Positions 23,700-38,175 of a stretch of 62,362 bases of DNA are shown in pieces. The translations under genes were made by a program, and so were the position numbers. The stretch covers positions 1-62,362 of the forward strand of contig CAJNAR010000048.1 in the NCBI GenBank assembly GCA_905220665.1, read 5' to 3'. Source of the DNA: Albugo candida. Taxonomy: Eukaryota; Oomycota; Peronosporomycetes; Albuginales; Albuginaceae. The notes under the pieces are model-generated. The model worked only from the letters and a program-made list of their open reading frames with translations, had not been told where the DNA came from and did not search any database. Position 1 is the stretch's first letter, and each line of letters opens with the position of its first letter.

Positions 23700-26600
23700 C
23701 AGGAAAAAAGATCTCGTGGCAGGTAAGTTCATATGCGTATCAAGTCAAGCGAGGTAGATTCACCTCACGAAGTTGACAGAATCATCTTCTTGCATGCCAT
23801 GCTAATGCGTGCCTTCTGTAGTGCAACAAGTTGCAAGCAGCGTAAGCTGCTGCTCTACTGGCTTCATGAATTGGAACTACAGTGCTCAAATACTCTCACA
23901 TCTCTACGAGTAGATATCAATCAGTATTATGATATCTTCACATCGTAAAGCTGCATCATTCAGAAGGTGAACTCAGAAAACAATTTGATATGTTTGGAAT
24001 ATGAAAGATATCTACATAGTACAATAAAAACGATGCATTTCTACTAGGCGATGAATTTGAACATAAATCCAATATCATTTCATCTCGGAACCATAATCTC
24101 GTAAAAAATGTGCTCCATGTCTCGCAAATCTCGCATAATTTGTAGGTAGTATGCACTGAGCAGATAAGATTTTTTGCACGTGCTCGCAACCTCGGCTTTT
24201 CAAATCGACTAGCAGCATGTTTTCGGAAAGTACTTTTCTCTCCTCCGGATGTCTATAAAAATGTTGAGTCAGTTCGGCAGCGACTGAATTCCGCTGTTTT
24301 CATTGTCGCACGATGCAGGAAAAAAGATCTCGTGGCAGGTAAGTTCATATGCGTATCAAGTCAAGCGAGGTCGATTGACCTCAAGAAGTTGACAGAATCA
24401 TCTTCTTGCATGCCATGCTAATGCGTGCCCTCTGTAGTGCAACAAGCTGCAAGCAGCATAAACTGCTGCTCTACTGGCTTCATGAATTGGAACCTCAGTG
24501 CTCAAATACTCTCACATCTCTACGAGTACATATCAATCAGTATTATGATATCTTCACATCGTAAAGCTGCATCATTCAGAAGGTGAACTCAGAAAACAAT
24601 TTGGTATGTTTGGAATATGAAAGATATCTACATAGTACAATAAAAATGATGCATTTCTTCTAGGCGATGAATTTGAACATAAATCCAATATTATTTCATC
24701 TCCAAACCATAACCTCGTCAGCAATGTGCTCCACGTCTCGCAAATCTCGCATAATTTGTAGGTAGTATGCACTGAGCAGCTAAGATTTTTTGCACGTGCT
24801 CGCAACCTCGGTTTTTCAAATCGACTAGCAGCATGTTTTCGGAAAGTACTTTTCTCTCCTCCGGATGTCTAAAAAATGTTGAGTCAGTTCGGCAGCGACT
24901 GAATTCCGCTGTTTTCATTGTCGCACGATGCAGGAAAAAAGATCTCGTGGCAGGTAAGTTCATATGCGTATCAAGTCAAGCGAGGTACATTCACCTCACG
25001 AAGTTGACAGAATCATCTTCTTGCATGCCATGCTAATGCGTGCCTTCTGTAGTGCAACATGTTGAAAGCAGCGTAAGCTGCTGCTCTACTGGCTTCATGA
25101 ATTGGAACTACAGTGCTCAAATACGCTCACATCTCTAGGAGTACATATCAATCAGTATTATGATATCTTCACATCGTAAAGCTGCATCATTCAGAAGGTG
25201 AACTCAGAAAACAATTTGGTATGTTTGGAATATGAAAGATATCTACATAGTACAATAAAAATGATGCATTTCTTCTAGGCGATGAATTTGAACATAAATA
25301 CAGTATTATTTCATCTCGAAACCATAACCTCGTCAGCAATGTGCTCCATGTCTCGCAAATCTCGCATAATTTGTAGGTAGTATGCACTGAGCAGATAAGA
25401 TTTTTTGCACGTGCTCGCAACCTCGGCTTTTCAAATCGACTAGCAGCATGTTTTCGGAAAGTACTTTTCTCTCCTCCGGATGTCTATAAAAATGTTGAGT
25501 CAGTTCGGCAGCGACTGAATTCCGCTGTTTTCATTGTCGCACGATGCACGAAAAAAGATCTCGTGGCAGGTAAGTTCATATGCGTATCAAGTCAAGCGAG
25601 GTAGATTCACCTCACGAAGTTGACAGAATCATCTTCTTGCATGCCATGCTAATGCGTGCCTTCTGTAGTGCAACATGTTGAAAGCAGCGTAAGCTGCTGC
25701 TCTACTGGCTTCATGAATTGAAACTACAGTGCTCAAATACGCTCACATCTCTAGGAGTACATATCAATCAGTATTATGATATCTTCACATCGTAAAGCTG
25801 CATCATTCAGAAGGTGAACTCAGAAAACAATTTGGTATGTTTGGAATATGAAAGATATCTACATAGTACAATAAAAATGATGCATTTCTTCTAGGCGATG
25901 AATTTGAACATAAATACAGTATTATTTCATCTCGAAACCATAACCTCGTCAGCAATGTGCTCCATGTCTCGCAAATCTCGCATAATTTGTAGGTAGTATG
26001 CACTGAGCAGATAAGATTTTTTGCACGTGCTCGCAAACTCGGTTTTTCAAATCGACTAGCAGCATGTTTTCGGAAAGTACTTTTCTCTCCTTCGGATGTC
26101 TATAAAAATGTTGAGTCAGTTCGGCAGCGACTGAATTCCGCTGTTTTCATTGTCGCACGATGCACGGAAAAAAGATCTCGTGGCAGGTAAGTTCATATGC
26201 GTATCAAGTCAAGCGAGGTAGTTTCACCTCACGAAGTTGACAGAATCATCTTCTTGCATGCCATGCTAATGCGTGCCTTCTGTAGTGCAACAAGTTGCAA
26301 GCAGCGTAAGCTGCTGCTCTACTGGCTTCATGAATTGGAACTACAGTGCTCAAATACTCTCACATCTCTACGAGTAGATATCAATCAGTATTATGATATC
26401 TTCACATCGTAAAGCTGCATCATTCAGAAGGTGAACTCAGAAAACAATTTGATATGTTTGGAATATGAAAGATATCTACATAGTACAATAAAAATGATGC
26501 ATTTCTTCTAGGCGATGAATTTGAACATAAATACAGTATTATTTCATCTCGAAACCATAACCTCGTCAGCAATGTGCTCCATGTCTCGCAAATCTCGCAT

Positions 26601-29600
26601 GATTTGTAGGTAGTATGCACTGAGCAGATAAGATTTTTTGCACGTGCTCGCAAACTCGGTTTTTCAAATCGACTAGCAGCATGTTTTCGGAAAGTACTTT
26701 TCTCTCCTTCGGATGTCTATAAAAATGTTGAGTCAGTTCGGCAGCGACTGAATTCCGCTGTTTTCATTGTCGCACGATGCACGAAAAAAGATCTCGTGGC
26801 AGGTAAGTTGATATGCGTATCAAGTCAAGCGAGGTAGATTCACCTAACGAAGTTGACAGAATCATCTTCTTGCATGCCATGCTAATGCGTGCCTTCTGTA
26901 GTGCAACAAGTTGCAAGCAGCGTAAACTGCTGCTCTACTGGCTTCATGAATTGGAACTACAGTGCTCAACTTCTCTCACATCTCTACGAGTACATATCAA
27001 TCAGTATTATGATATCTTCACATCGTAAAGCTGCATCATTCAGAAGGTGAACTCAGAAAACAATTTGGTATGTTTGGAATATGAAAGATATCTACATAGT
27101 AAAATAAAAACGATGCATTTCTACTAGGCGATGAATTTGAACATAAATCCAATATTATTTCATCTCGAAACCATAACCTCGTCAGCAATGTGCTCCATGT
27201 CTCGCAAATCTCGCATAATTTGTAGGTAGTATGCACTGGGCAGATAAGATTTTTTGCGCGCGCTCGCAAACACGGCTTTTCAAATCGTCTAGCAGCATGT
27301 TTTCGGAAAGTACTTTTCTCTCCTTCGGATGTCTATAAAAATGTTGAGTCAGTTCGGCAGCGACTGAATTCCGCTGTTTTCATTGTCGCACGATGCACGA
27401 AAAAAGATCTCGTGACAGGTAAGTTGATATGCGTATCAAGTCAAGCGAGGTAGTTTCACCTCACGAAGTTGACAGAATCATCTTCTTGCATGCCATGCTA
27501 ATGCGTGCCTTCTGTAGTGCAACAAGTTGCAAGCAGCGTAAACTGCTGCTCTACTGGCTTCATGAATTGGAACTACAGTGCTCAAATTCTCTCACATCTC
27601 TACGAGTACATATCAATCAGTATTATGATATCTTCACATCGTAAAGCTGCATCATTCAGAAGGTGAACTCAGAAAACAATTTGGTATGTTTGGAATATGA
27701 AAGATATCTACATAGTACTATAAAAACGATGCATTTCTACTAGGCGATGAATTTGAACATAAATCCAATATTATTTCATCTCGAAACCATAATCTCGTCA
27801 GCAATGTGCTCCATGTGTCGCAAATCTCGCACAATTTGTAGGTAGTATGCACTGAGCAGATAAGATTTTTTGCACGTGCTCACAAACTCGGTTTTTCAAA
27901 TCGACTAGCAGCATGTTTTCGGAAAGTACTTTTCTCTCCTCCGGATGTCTATAAAAATGTTGAGTCAGTTCGGCAGCGACTGAATTCCGCTGTTTTCATT
28001 GTCGCACGATGCACGAAAAAAGATCTCGTGGCAGGTAAGTTGATATGCGTATCAAGTCAAGCGAGGTAGATTCACCTAACGAAGTTGACAGAATCATCTT
28101 CTTGCATGCCATGCTAATGCGTGCCTTCTGTAGTGCAACAAGTTGCAAGCAGCGTAAGCTGCTGCTCTACTGGCTTCATGAATTGGAACTACAGTGCTCA
28201 AATACTCTCACATCTCTACGAGTAGATATCAATCAGTATTATGATATCTTCACATCGTAAAGCTGCATCATTCAGAAGGTGAACTCAGAAAACAATTTGA
28301 TATGTTTGGAATATGAAAGATATCTACATAGTACAATAAAAACGATGCATTTCTACTAGGCGATGAATTTGAACATAAATCCAATATCATTTCATCTCGG
28401 AACCATAATCTCGTAAAAAATGTGCTCCATGTCTCGCAAATCTCGCATAATTTGTAGGTAGTATGCACTGAGCAGATAAGATTTTTTGCACGTGCTCGCA
28501 AACTCGGTTTTTCAAATCGACTAGCAGCATATTTTCGGAAAGTACTTTTCTCTCCTTCGGATGTCTATAAAAATGTTGAGTCAGTTCGGCAGCGACTGAA
28601 TTCCGCTGTTTTCATTGTCGCACGATGCACGAAAAAAGATCTCGTGGCAGGTAAGTTCATATGCGTATCAAGTCAAGCGAGGTAGATTCACCTCACGAAG
28701 TTGACAGAATCATCTTCTTGCATGCCATGCTAATGCGTACCATCTCAAGTGCCACAAGTTGCAAGCAGCATAAGCTGCTGCTCTACTGGCTTCATGAATT
28801 GGAACTACAGTGCTCAAATACGCTCACATCTCTAGGAGTACATATCAATCAGTATTATGATATCTTCACATCGTAAAGCTGCATCATTCAGAAGGTGAAC
28901 TCAGAAAACAATTTGGTATGTTTGGAATATGAAAGATATCTACATAGTACTATAAAAACGATGCATTTCTACTAGGCGATGAATTTGAACATAAATCCAA
29001 TATTATTTCATCTCGAAACCATAATCTCGTCAGCAATGTGCTCCATGTGTCGCAAATCTCGCACAATTTGTAGGTAGTATGCACTGAGCAGATAAGATTT
29101 TTTGCACGTGCTCACAAACTCGGTTTTTCAAATCGACTAGCAGCATGTTTTCGGAAAGTACTTTTCTCTCCTCCGGATGTCTATAAAAATGTTGAGTCAG
29201 TTCGGCAGCGACTGAATTCCGCTGTTTTCATTGTCGCACGATGCACGAAAAAAGATCTCGTGGCAGGTAAGTTGATATGCGTATCAAGTCAAGCGAGGTA
29301 GATTCACCTAACGAAGTTGACAGAATCATCTTCTTGCATGCCATGCTAATGCGTGCCTTCTGTAGTGCAACAAGTTGCAAGCAGCGTAAGCTGCTGCTCT
29401 ACTGGCTTCATGAATTGGAACTACAGTGCTCAAATACTCTCACATCTCTACGAGTAGATATCAATCAGTATTATGATATCTTCACATCGTAAAGCTGCAT
29501 CATTCAGAAGGTGAACTCAGAAAACAATTTGATATGTTTGGAATATGAAAGATATCTACATAGTACAATAAAAACGATGCATTTCTACTAGGCGATGAAT

Positions 29601-32600
29601 TTGAACATAAATCCAATATCATTTCATCTCGGAACCATAATCTCGTAAAAAATGTGCTCCATGTCTCGCAAATCTCGCATAATTTGTAGGTAGTATGCAC
29701 TGAGCAGATAAGATTTTTTGCACGTGCTCGCAAACTCGGTTTTTCAAATCGACTAGCAGCATATTTTCGGAAAGTACTTTTCTCTCCTTCGGATGTCTAT
29801 AAAAATGTTGAGTCAGTTCGGCAGCGACTGAATTCCGCTGTTTTCATTGTCGCACGATGCACGAAAAAAGATCTCGTGGCAGGTAAGTTCATATGCGTAT
29901 CAAGTCAAGCGAGGTAGATTCACCTCACGAAGTTGACAGAATCATCTTCTTGCATGCCATGCTAATGCGTACCATCTCAAGTGCCACAAGTTGCAAGCAG
30001 CATAAGCTGCTGCTCTACTGGCTTCATGAATTGGAACTACAGTGCTCAAATACGCTCACATCTCTAGGAGTACATATCAATCAGTATTATGATATCTTCA
30101 CATCGTAAAGCTGCATCATTCAGAAGGTGAACTCAGAAAACAATTTGATATGTTTGGAATATGAAAGATATCTACATAGTACAATAAAAATGATGCATTT
30201 CTTCTAGGCGATGAATTTGAACATAAATACAGTATTATTTCATCTCGAAACCATAACCTCGTCAGCAATGTGCTCCATGTCTCGCAAATCTCGCATAATT
30301 TGTAGGTAGTATGCACTGAGCAGATAAGATTTTTTGCACGTGCTCGCAACCTCGGCTTTTCAAATCGACTAGCAGCATGTTTTCGGAAAGTACTTTTCTC
30401 TCCTCCGGATGTCTATAAAAATGTTGAGTCAGTTCGGCAGCGACTGAATTCCGCTGTTTTCATTGTCGCACGATGCACGAAAAAAGATCTCGTGGCAGGT
30501 AAGTTCATATGCGTATCAAGTCAAGCGAGGTAGATTCACCTCACGAAGTTGACAGAATCATCTTCTTGCATGCCATGCTAATGCGTGCCTTCTGTAGTGC
30601 AACATGTTGAAAGCAGCGTAAGCTGCTGCTCTACTGGCTTCATGAATTGAAACTACAGTGCTCAAATACGCTCACATCTCTAGGAGTACATATCAATCAG
30701 TATTATGATATCTTCACATCGTAAAGCTGCATCATTCAGAAGGTGAACTCAGAAAACAATTTGGTATGTTTGGAATATGAAAGATATCTACATAGTACAA
30801 TAAAAATGATGCATTTCTTCTAGGCGATGAATTTGAACATAAATACAGTATTATTTCATCTCGAAACCATAACCTCGTCAGCAATGTGCTCCATGTCTCG
30901 CAAATCTCGCATAATTTGTAGGTAGTATGCACTGAGCAGATAAGATTTTTTGCACGTGCTCGCAAACTCGGTTTTTCAAATCGACTAGCAGCATGTTTTC
31001 GGAAAGTACTTTTCTCTCCTTCGGATGTCTATAAAAATGTTGAGTCAGTTCGGCAGCGACTGAATTCCGCTGTTTTCATTGTCGCACGATGCACGAAAAA
31101 AGATCTCGTGGCAGGTAAGTTCATATGCGTATCAAGTCAAGCGAGGTAGTTTCACCTCACGAAGTTGACAGAATCATCTTCTTGCATGCCATGCTAATGC
31201 GTGCCTTCTGTAGTGCAACAAGTTGCAAGCAGCGTAAGCTGCTGCTCTACTGGCTTCATGAATTGGAACTACAGTGCTCAAATACTCTCACATCTCTACG
31301 AGTAGATATCAATCAGTATTATGATATCTTCACATCGTAAAGCTGCATCATTCAGAAGGTGAACTCAGAAAACAATTTGATATGTTTGGAATATGAAAGA
31401 TATCTACATAGTACAATAAAAACGATGCATTTCTACTAGGCGATGAATTTGAACATAAATCCAATATCATTTCATCTCGGAACCATAATCTCGTAAAAAA
31501 TGTGCTCCATGTCTCGCAAATCTCGCATAATTTGTAGGTAGTATGCACTGAGCAGATAAGATTTTTTGCACGTGCTCGCAAACTCGGTTTTTCAAATCGA
31601 CTAGCAGCATATTTTCGGAAAGTACTTTTCTCTCCTTCGGATGTCTATAAAAATGTTGAGTCAGTTCGGCAGCGACTGAATTCCGCTGTTTTCATTGTCG
31701 CACGATGCACGAAAAAAGATCTCGTGGCAGGTAAGTTCATATGCGTATCAAGTCAAGCGAGGTAGATTCACCTCACGAAGTTGACAGAATCATCTTCTTG
31801 CATGCCATGCTAATGCGTACCATCTCAAGTGCCACAAGTTGCAAGCAGCATAAGCTGCTGCTCTACTGGCTTCATGAATTGGAACTACAGTGCTCAAATA
31901 CGCTCACATCTCTAGGAGTACATATCAATCAGTATTATGATATCTTCACATCGTAAAGCTGCATCATTCAGAAGGTGAACTCAGAAAACAATTTGGTATG
32001 TTTGGAATATGAAAGATATCTACATAGTACAATAAAAATGATGCATTTCTTCTAGGCGATGAATTTGAACATAAATACAGTATTATTTCATCTCGAAACC
32101 ATAACCTCGTCAGCAATGTGCTCCATGTCTCGCAAATCTCGCATAATTTGTAGGTAGTATGCACTGAGCAGATAAGATTTTTTGCACGTGCTCGCAACCT
32201 CGGCTTTTCAAATCGACTAGCAGCATGTTTTCGGAAAGTACTTTTCTCTCCTCCGGATGTCTATAAAAATGTTGAGTCAGTTCGGCAGCGACTGAATTCC
32301 GCTGTTTTCATTGTCGCACGATGCACGAAAAAAGATCTCGTGGCAGGTAAGTTCATATGCGTATCAAGTCAAGCGAGGTAGATTCACCTCACGAAGTTGA
32401 CAGAATCATCTTCTTGCATGCCATGCTAATGCGTGCCTTCTGTAGTGCAACATGTTGAAAGCAGCGTAAGCTGCTGCTCTACTGGCTTCATGAATTGAAA
32501 CTACAGTGCTCAAATACGCTCACATCTCTAGGAGTACATATCAATCAGTATTATGATATCTTCACATCGTAAAGCTGCATCATTCAGAAGGTGAACTCAG

Positions 32601-35600
32601 AAAACAATTTGATATGTTTGGAATATGAAAGATATCTACATAGTACAATAAAAATGATGCATTTCTTCTAGGCGATGAATTTGAACATAAATACAGTATT
32701 ATTTCATCTCGAAACCATAACCTCGTCAGCAATGTGCTCCATGTCTCGCAAATCTCGCATGATTTGTAGGTAGTATGCACTGAGCAGATAAGATTTTTTG
32801 CACGTGCTCACAAACTCGGTTTTTCAAATCGACTAGCAGCATGTTTTCGGAAAGTACTTTTCTCTCCTTCGGATGTCTATAAAAATGTTGAGTCAGTTCG
32901 GCAGCGACTGAATTCCGCTGTTTTCATTGTCGCACGATGCACGAAAAAAGATCTCGTGGCAGGTAAGTTGATATGCGTATCAAGTCAAGCGAGGTAGATT
33001 CACCTAACGAAGTTGACAGAATCATCTTCTTGCATGCCATGCTAATGCGTGCCTTCTGTAGTGCAACAAGTTGCAAGCAGCGTAAACTGCTGCTCTACTG
33101 GCTTCATGAATTGGAACTACAGTGCTCAACTTCTCTCACATCTCTACGAGTACATATCAATCAGTATTATGATATCTTCACATCGTAAAGCTGCATCATT
33201 CAGAAGGTGAACTCAGAAAACAATTTGGTATGTTTGGAATATGAAAGATATCTACATAGTAAAATAAAAACGATGCATTTCTACTAGGCGATGAATTTGA
33301 ACATAAATCCAATATTATTTCATCTCGAAACCATAACCTCGTCAGCAATGTGCTCCATGTCTCGCAAATCTCGCATAATTTGTAGGTAGTATGCACTGGG
33401 CAGATAAGATTTTTTGCGCGCGCTCGCAAACACGGCTTTTCAAATCGTCTAGCAGCATGTTTTCGGAAAGTACTTTTCTCTCCTTCGGATGTCTATAAAA
33501 ATGTTGAGTCAGTTCGGCAGCGACTGAATTCCGCTGTTTTCATTGTCGCACGATGCACGAAAAAAGATCTCGTGACAGGTAAGTTGATATGCGTATCAAG
33601 TCAAGCGAGGTAGTTTCACCTCACGAAGTTGACAGAATCATCTTCTTGCATGCCATGCTAATGCGTGCCTTCTGTAGTGCAACAAGTTGCAAGCAGCGTA
33701 AACTGCTGCTCTACTGGCTTCATGAATTGGAACTACAGTGCTCAAATTCTCTCACATCTCTACGAGTACATATCAATCAGTATTATGATATCTTCACATC
33801 GTAAAGCTGCATCATTCAGAAGGTGAACTCAGAAAACAATTTGGTATGTTTGGAATATGAAAGATATCTACATAGTACTATAAAAACGATGCATTTCTAC
33901 TAGGCGATGAATTTGAACATAAATCCAATATTATTTCATCTCGAAACCATAATCTCGTCAGCAATGTGCTCCATGTGTCGCAAATCTCGCACAATTTGTA
34001 GGTAGTATGCACTGAGCAGATAAGATTTTTTGCACGTGCTCACAAACTCGGTTTTTCAAATCGACTAGCAGCATGTTTTCGGAAAGTACTTTTCTCTCCT
34101 CCGGATGTCTATAAAAATGTTGAGTCAGTTCGGCAGCGACTGAATTCCACTGTTTTCATTGTCGCGCGATGCACGAAAAAAGATCTCGTGGCAGGTAAGT
34201 TGATATGCGTATCAAGTCAAGCGAGGTAGTTTCACCTCACGAAGTTGACAGAATCATCTTCTTGCATGCCATGCTAATGCGTGCCTTCTGTAGTGCAACA
34301 AGTTGCAAGCAGCGTAAGCTGCTGCTCTACTGGCTTCATGAATTGGAACTACAGTGCTCAAATTCACTCACATCTCTACGAGTAGATATCAATCAGTATT
34401 ATGATATCTTCACATCGTAAAGCTGCATCATTCAGAAGGTGAACTCAGAAAACAATTTGGTATGTTTGGAATATGAAAGATATCTACATAGTAAAATAAA
34501 AACGATGCATTTCTACTAGGCGATGAATTTGAACATAAATCCAATATTATTTCATCTCGAAACCATAACCTCGTCAGCAATGTGCTCCATGTCTCGCAAA
34601 TCTCGCATAATTTGTAGGTAGTATGCACTGGGCAGATAAGATTTTTTGCACGTGCTCGCAAACTCGGTTTTTCAAATCGACTAGCAGCATGTTTTCGGAA
34701 AGTACTTTTCTCTCCTCGGATGTCTATAAAAATGTTGAGTCAGTTCGGCAGCGACTGAATTCCGCTGTTTTCATTGTCGCACGATGCACGAAAAAAGATC
34801 TCGTGGCAGGTAAGTTGATATGCGTATCAAGTCAAGCGAGGTAGATTCACCTAACGAAGTTGACAGAATCATCTTCTTGCATGCCATGCTAATGCGTGCC
34901 TTCTGTAGTGCAACAAGTTGCAAGCAGCGTAAACTGCTGCTCTACTGGCTTCATGAATTGGAACTACAGTGCTCAACTTCTCTCACATCTCTACGAGTAC
35001 ATATCAATCAGTATTATGATATCTTCACATCGTAAAGCTGCATCATTCAGAAGGTGAACTCAGAAAACAATTTGGTATGTTTGGAATATGAAAGATATCT
35101 ACATAGTAAAATAAAAACGATGCATTTCTACTAGGCGATGAATTTGAACATAAATCCAATATTATTTCATCTCGAAACCATAACCTCGTCAGCAATGTGC
35201 TCCATGTCTCGCAAATCTCGCATAATTTGTAGGTAGTATGCACTGGGCAGATAAGATTTTTTGCACGTGCTCGCAAACTCGGTTTTTCAAATCGACTAGC
35301 AGCATGTTTTCGGAAAGTACTTTTCTCTCCTTCGGATGTCTATAAAAATGTTGAGTCAGTTCGGCAGCGACTGAATTCCGCTGTTTTCATTGTCGCACGA
35401 TGCACGAAAAAAGATCTCGTGGCAGGTAAGTTGATATGCGTATCAAGTCAAGCGAGGTAGATTCACCTAACGAAGTTGACAGAATCATCTTCTTGCATGC
35501 CATGCTAATGCGTGCCTTCTGTAGTGCAACAAGTTGCAAGCAGCGTAAACTGCTGCTCTACTGGCTTCATGAATTGGAACTACAGTGCTCAACTTCTCTC

Positions 35601-37228
35601 ACATCTCTACGAGTACATATCAATCAGTATTATGATATCTTCACATCGTAAAGCTGCATCATTCAGAAGGTGAACTCAGAAAACAATTTGGTATGTTTGG
35701 AATATGAAAGATATCTACATAGTAAAATAAAAACGATGCATTTCTACTAGGCGATGAATTTGAACATAAATCCAATATTATTTCATCTCGAAACCATAAC
35801 CTCGTCAGCAATGTGCTCCATGTCTCGCAAATCTCGCATAATTTGTAGGTAGTATGCACTGGGCAGATAAGATTTTTTGCGCGCGCTCGCAAACACGGCT
35901 TTTCAAATCGTCTAGCAGCATGTTTTCGGAAAGTACTTTTCTCTCCTTCGGATGTCTATAAAAATGTTGAGTCAGTTCGGCAGCGACTGAATTCCGCTGT
36001 TTTCATTGTCGCACGATGCACGAAAAAAGATCTCGTGACAGGTAAGTTGATATGCGTATCAAGTCAAGCGAGGTAGTTTCACCTCACGAAGTTGACAGAA
36101 TCATCTTCTTGCATGCCATGCTAATGCGTGCCTTCTGTAGTGCAACAAGTTGCAAGCAGCGTAAACTGCTGCTCTACTGGCTTCATGAATTGGAACTACA
36201 GTGCTCAAATTCTCTCACATCTCTACGAGTACATATCAATCAGTATTATGATATCTTCACATCGTAAAGCTGCATCATTCAGAAGGTGAACTCAGAAAAC
36301 AATTTGGTATGTTTGGAATATGAAAGATATCTACATAGTACTATAAAAACGATGCATTTCTACTAGGCGATGAATTTGAACATAAATCCAATATTATTTC
36401 ATCTCGAAACCATAATCTCGTCAGCAATGTGCTCCATGTGTCGCAAATCTCGCACAATTTGTAGGTAGTATGCACTGAGCAGATAAGATTTTTTGCACGT
36501 GCTCGCAAACTCGGTTTTTCAAATCGACTAGCAGCATGTTTTCGGAAAGTACTTTTCTCTCCTCCGGATGTCTATAAAAATGTTGAGTCAGTTCGGCAGC
36601 GACTGAATTCCACTGTTTTCATTGTCGCGCGATGCACGAAAAAAGATCTCGTGGCAGGTAAGTTGATATGCGTATCAAGTCAAGCGAGGTAGTTTCACCT
36701 CACGAAGTTGACAGAATCATCTTCTTGCATGCCATGCTAATGCGTGCCTTCTGTAGTGCAACAAGTTGCAAGCAGCGTAAGCTGCTGCTCTACTGGCTTC
36801 ATGAATTGGAACTACAGTGCTCAAATTCACTCACATCTCTACGAGTAGATATCAATCAGTATTATGATATCTTCACATCGTAAAGCTGCATCATTCAGAA
36901 GGTGAACTCAGAAAACAATTTGGTATGTTTGGAATATGAAAGATATCTACATAGTAAAATAAAAACGATGCATTTCTACTAGGCGATGAATTTGAACATA
37001 AATCCAATATTATTTCATCTCGAAACCATAACCTCGTCAGCAATGTGCTCCATGTCTCGCAAATCTCGCATAATTTGTAGGTAGTATGCACTGGGCAGAT
37101 AAGATTTTTTGCACGTGCTCGCAAACTCGGTTTTTCAAATCGACTAGCAGCATGTTTTCGGAAAGTACTTTTCTCTCCTTCGGATGTCTATAAAAATGTT
37201 GAGTCAGTTCGGCAGCGACTGAATTCCA
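23700..37228 (+). repeat. Array zone B: TAGATTCACC/TAGTTTCACC subtypes with multi-unit duplications
   Basis: Units here typically carry GTGCCTTCTGTAG, AGTTGCAAGCAGCGTAAGC, GATATCAATCAG and, in part, CACTGGGCAG. A short stretch at about 24.2-25.0 kb is still zone-A-like. Several multi-unit blocks repeat within the zone at whole-unit offsets: 4928, 6160, 1232 and 2463 bp. Confidence 0.65.
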
Positions 37229-37400
37229 ACATAAATCCAATATTATTTCATCTCGAAACCATAACCTCGTCAGCAATGTGCTCCATGTCTCGCAAATCTC
37301 GCATTATTTGTAGGTAGTATGCACTGGGCAGATAAGATTTTTTGCGCGCGCTCGCAAACACGGCTTTTCAAATCGTCTAGCAGCATGTTTTCGGAAAGTA
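37150..37400 (+). repeat. Truncated unit, junction near 37,228
   Basis: The sequence jumps from CGACTGAATTCC straight to AACATAAATCC, skipping about 385 bp of the unit. The next unit then carries CTTTTTCTCTCC and, at 37,500, a shortened CTCGTGTAAGTTG where most units have CTCGTGGCAGGTAAGTTG. The marker spacing here is 844 bp (one unit plus about 228). Confidence 0.85.
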
Positions 37401-38097
37401 CTTTTTCTCTCCTCCGGATGTCTATAAAAATGTTGAGTCAGTTCGGCAGCGACTGAATTCCACTGTTTTCATTGTCGCACGATGCACGAAAAAAGATCTC
37501 GTGTAAGTTGATATGCGTATCAAGTCAAGCGAGGTACATTTCACCTCACGAAGTTGACAGAATCATCTTCTTGCATGCCATGCTAATGCGTGCCTTCTGT
37601 AGTGCAACAAGTTGCAAGCAGCGTAAACTGCTGCTCTACTGGCTTCATGAATTGGAACTACAGTGCTCAAATTCTCTCACATCTCTACGAGTACATATCA
37701 ATCAGTATCATGATATCTTCACATCGTAAAGCTGCATCATTCAGAAGGTGAACTCAGAAAACAATTTGGTATGTTTGGAATATGAAAGATATCTACATAG
37801 TACTATAAAAACGATGCATTTCTACTAGGCGATGAATTTGAACATAAATCCAATATTATTTCATCTCGAAACCATAATCTCGTCAGCAATGTGCTCCATG
37901 TGTCGCAAATCTCGCACAATTTGTAGGTAGTATGCACTGAGCAGATAAGATTTTTTGCACGTGCTCACAAACTCGGTTTTCAAATCGTCTAGCAGCATGT
38001 TTTCGGAAAGTACTTTTCTCTCCTCCGGATGTCTATAAAAATGTTGAGTCAGTTCGGCAGCGACTGAATTCCACTGTTTTCATTGTCGCGCGATGCA

Positions 38098-38175
38098 CGA
38101 AAAAAGAACTGGTGGTGGGTGTGTTGATATGCGTATCAAGTCAAGCGAGGTACATTTCACCTCACGAAGCTGACA
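38098..38175 (+). repeat. Internal unit carrying the array-edge sequence signature
   Basis: The stretch AAAAAAGAACTGGTGG, GGTGTGTTGATATGCG, TACATTTCACC and CACGAAGCTGACAG matches the terminal copy at about 54,490-54,570 exactly, but no other unit in full. The unit just upstream (37,540) shares only the TACATTTCACC form. It is either an old relic unit or the product of conversion from the edge copy. Confidence 0.75.

Larger units (their letters stand above)
1..23700 (+). repeat. Array zone A: two interleaved unit subtypes
   Basis: Two subtypes alternate irregularly here. One has GAGGTC-GATT-GACCTC, GTGCCCTCTGTAG and GCTGCAAGCAGCATAAAC. The other has GAGGTACATTCACCTC, CAATGCTCATGCGTACC and GCTCCAAGCAGCGTAAAC, with CTACAGTGCTCAAATTC. 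Hybrid units carrying the left half of one and the right half of the other are common (for example 9456-9802 and 21890-22110). This is the pattern left by gene conversion or unequal crossover. The boundary with zone B is gradual. Confidence 0.7.
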
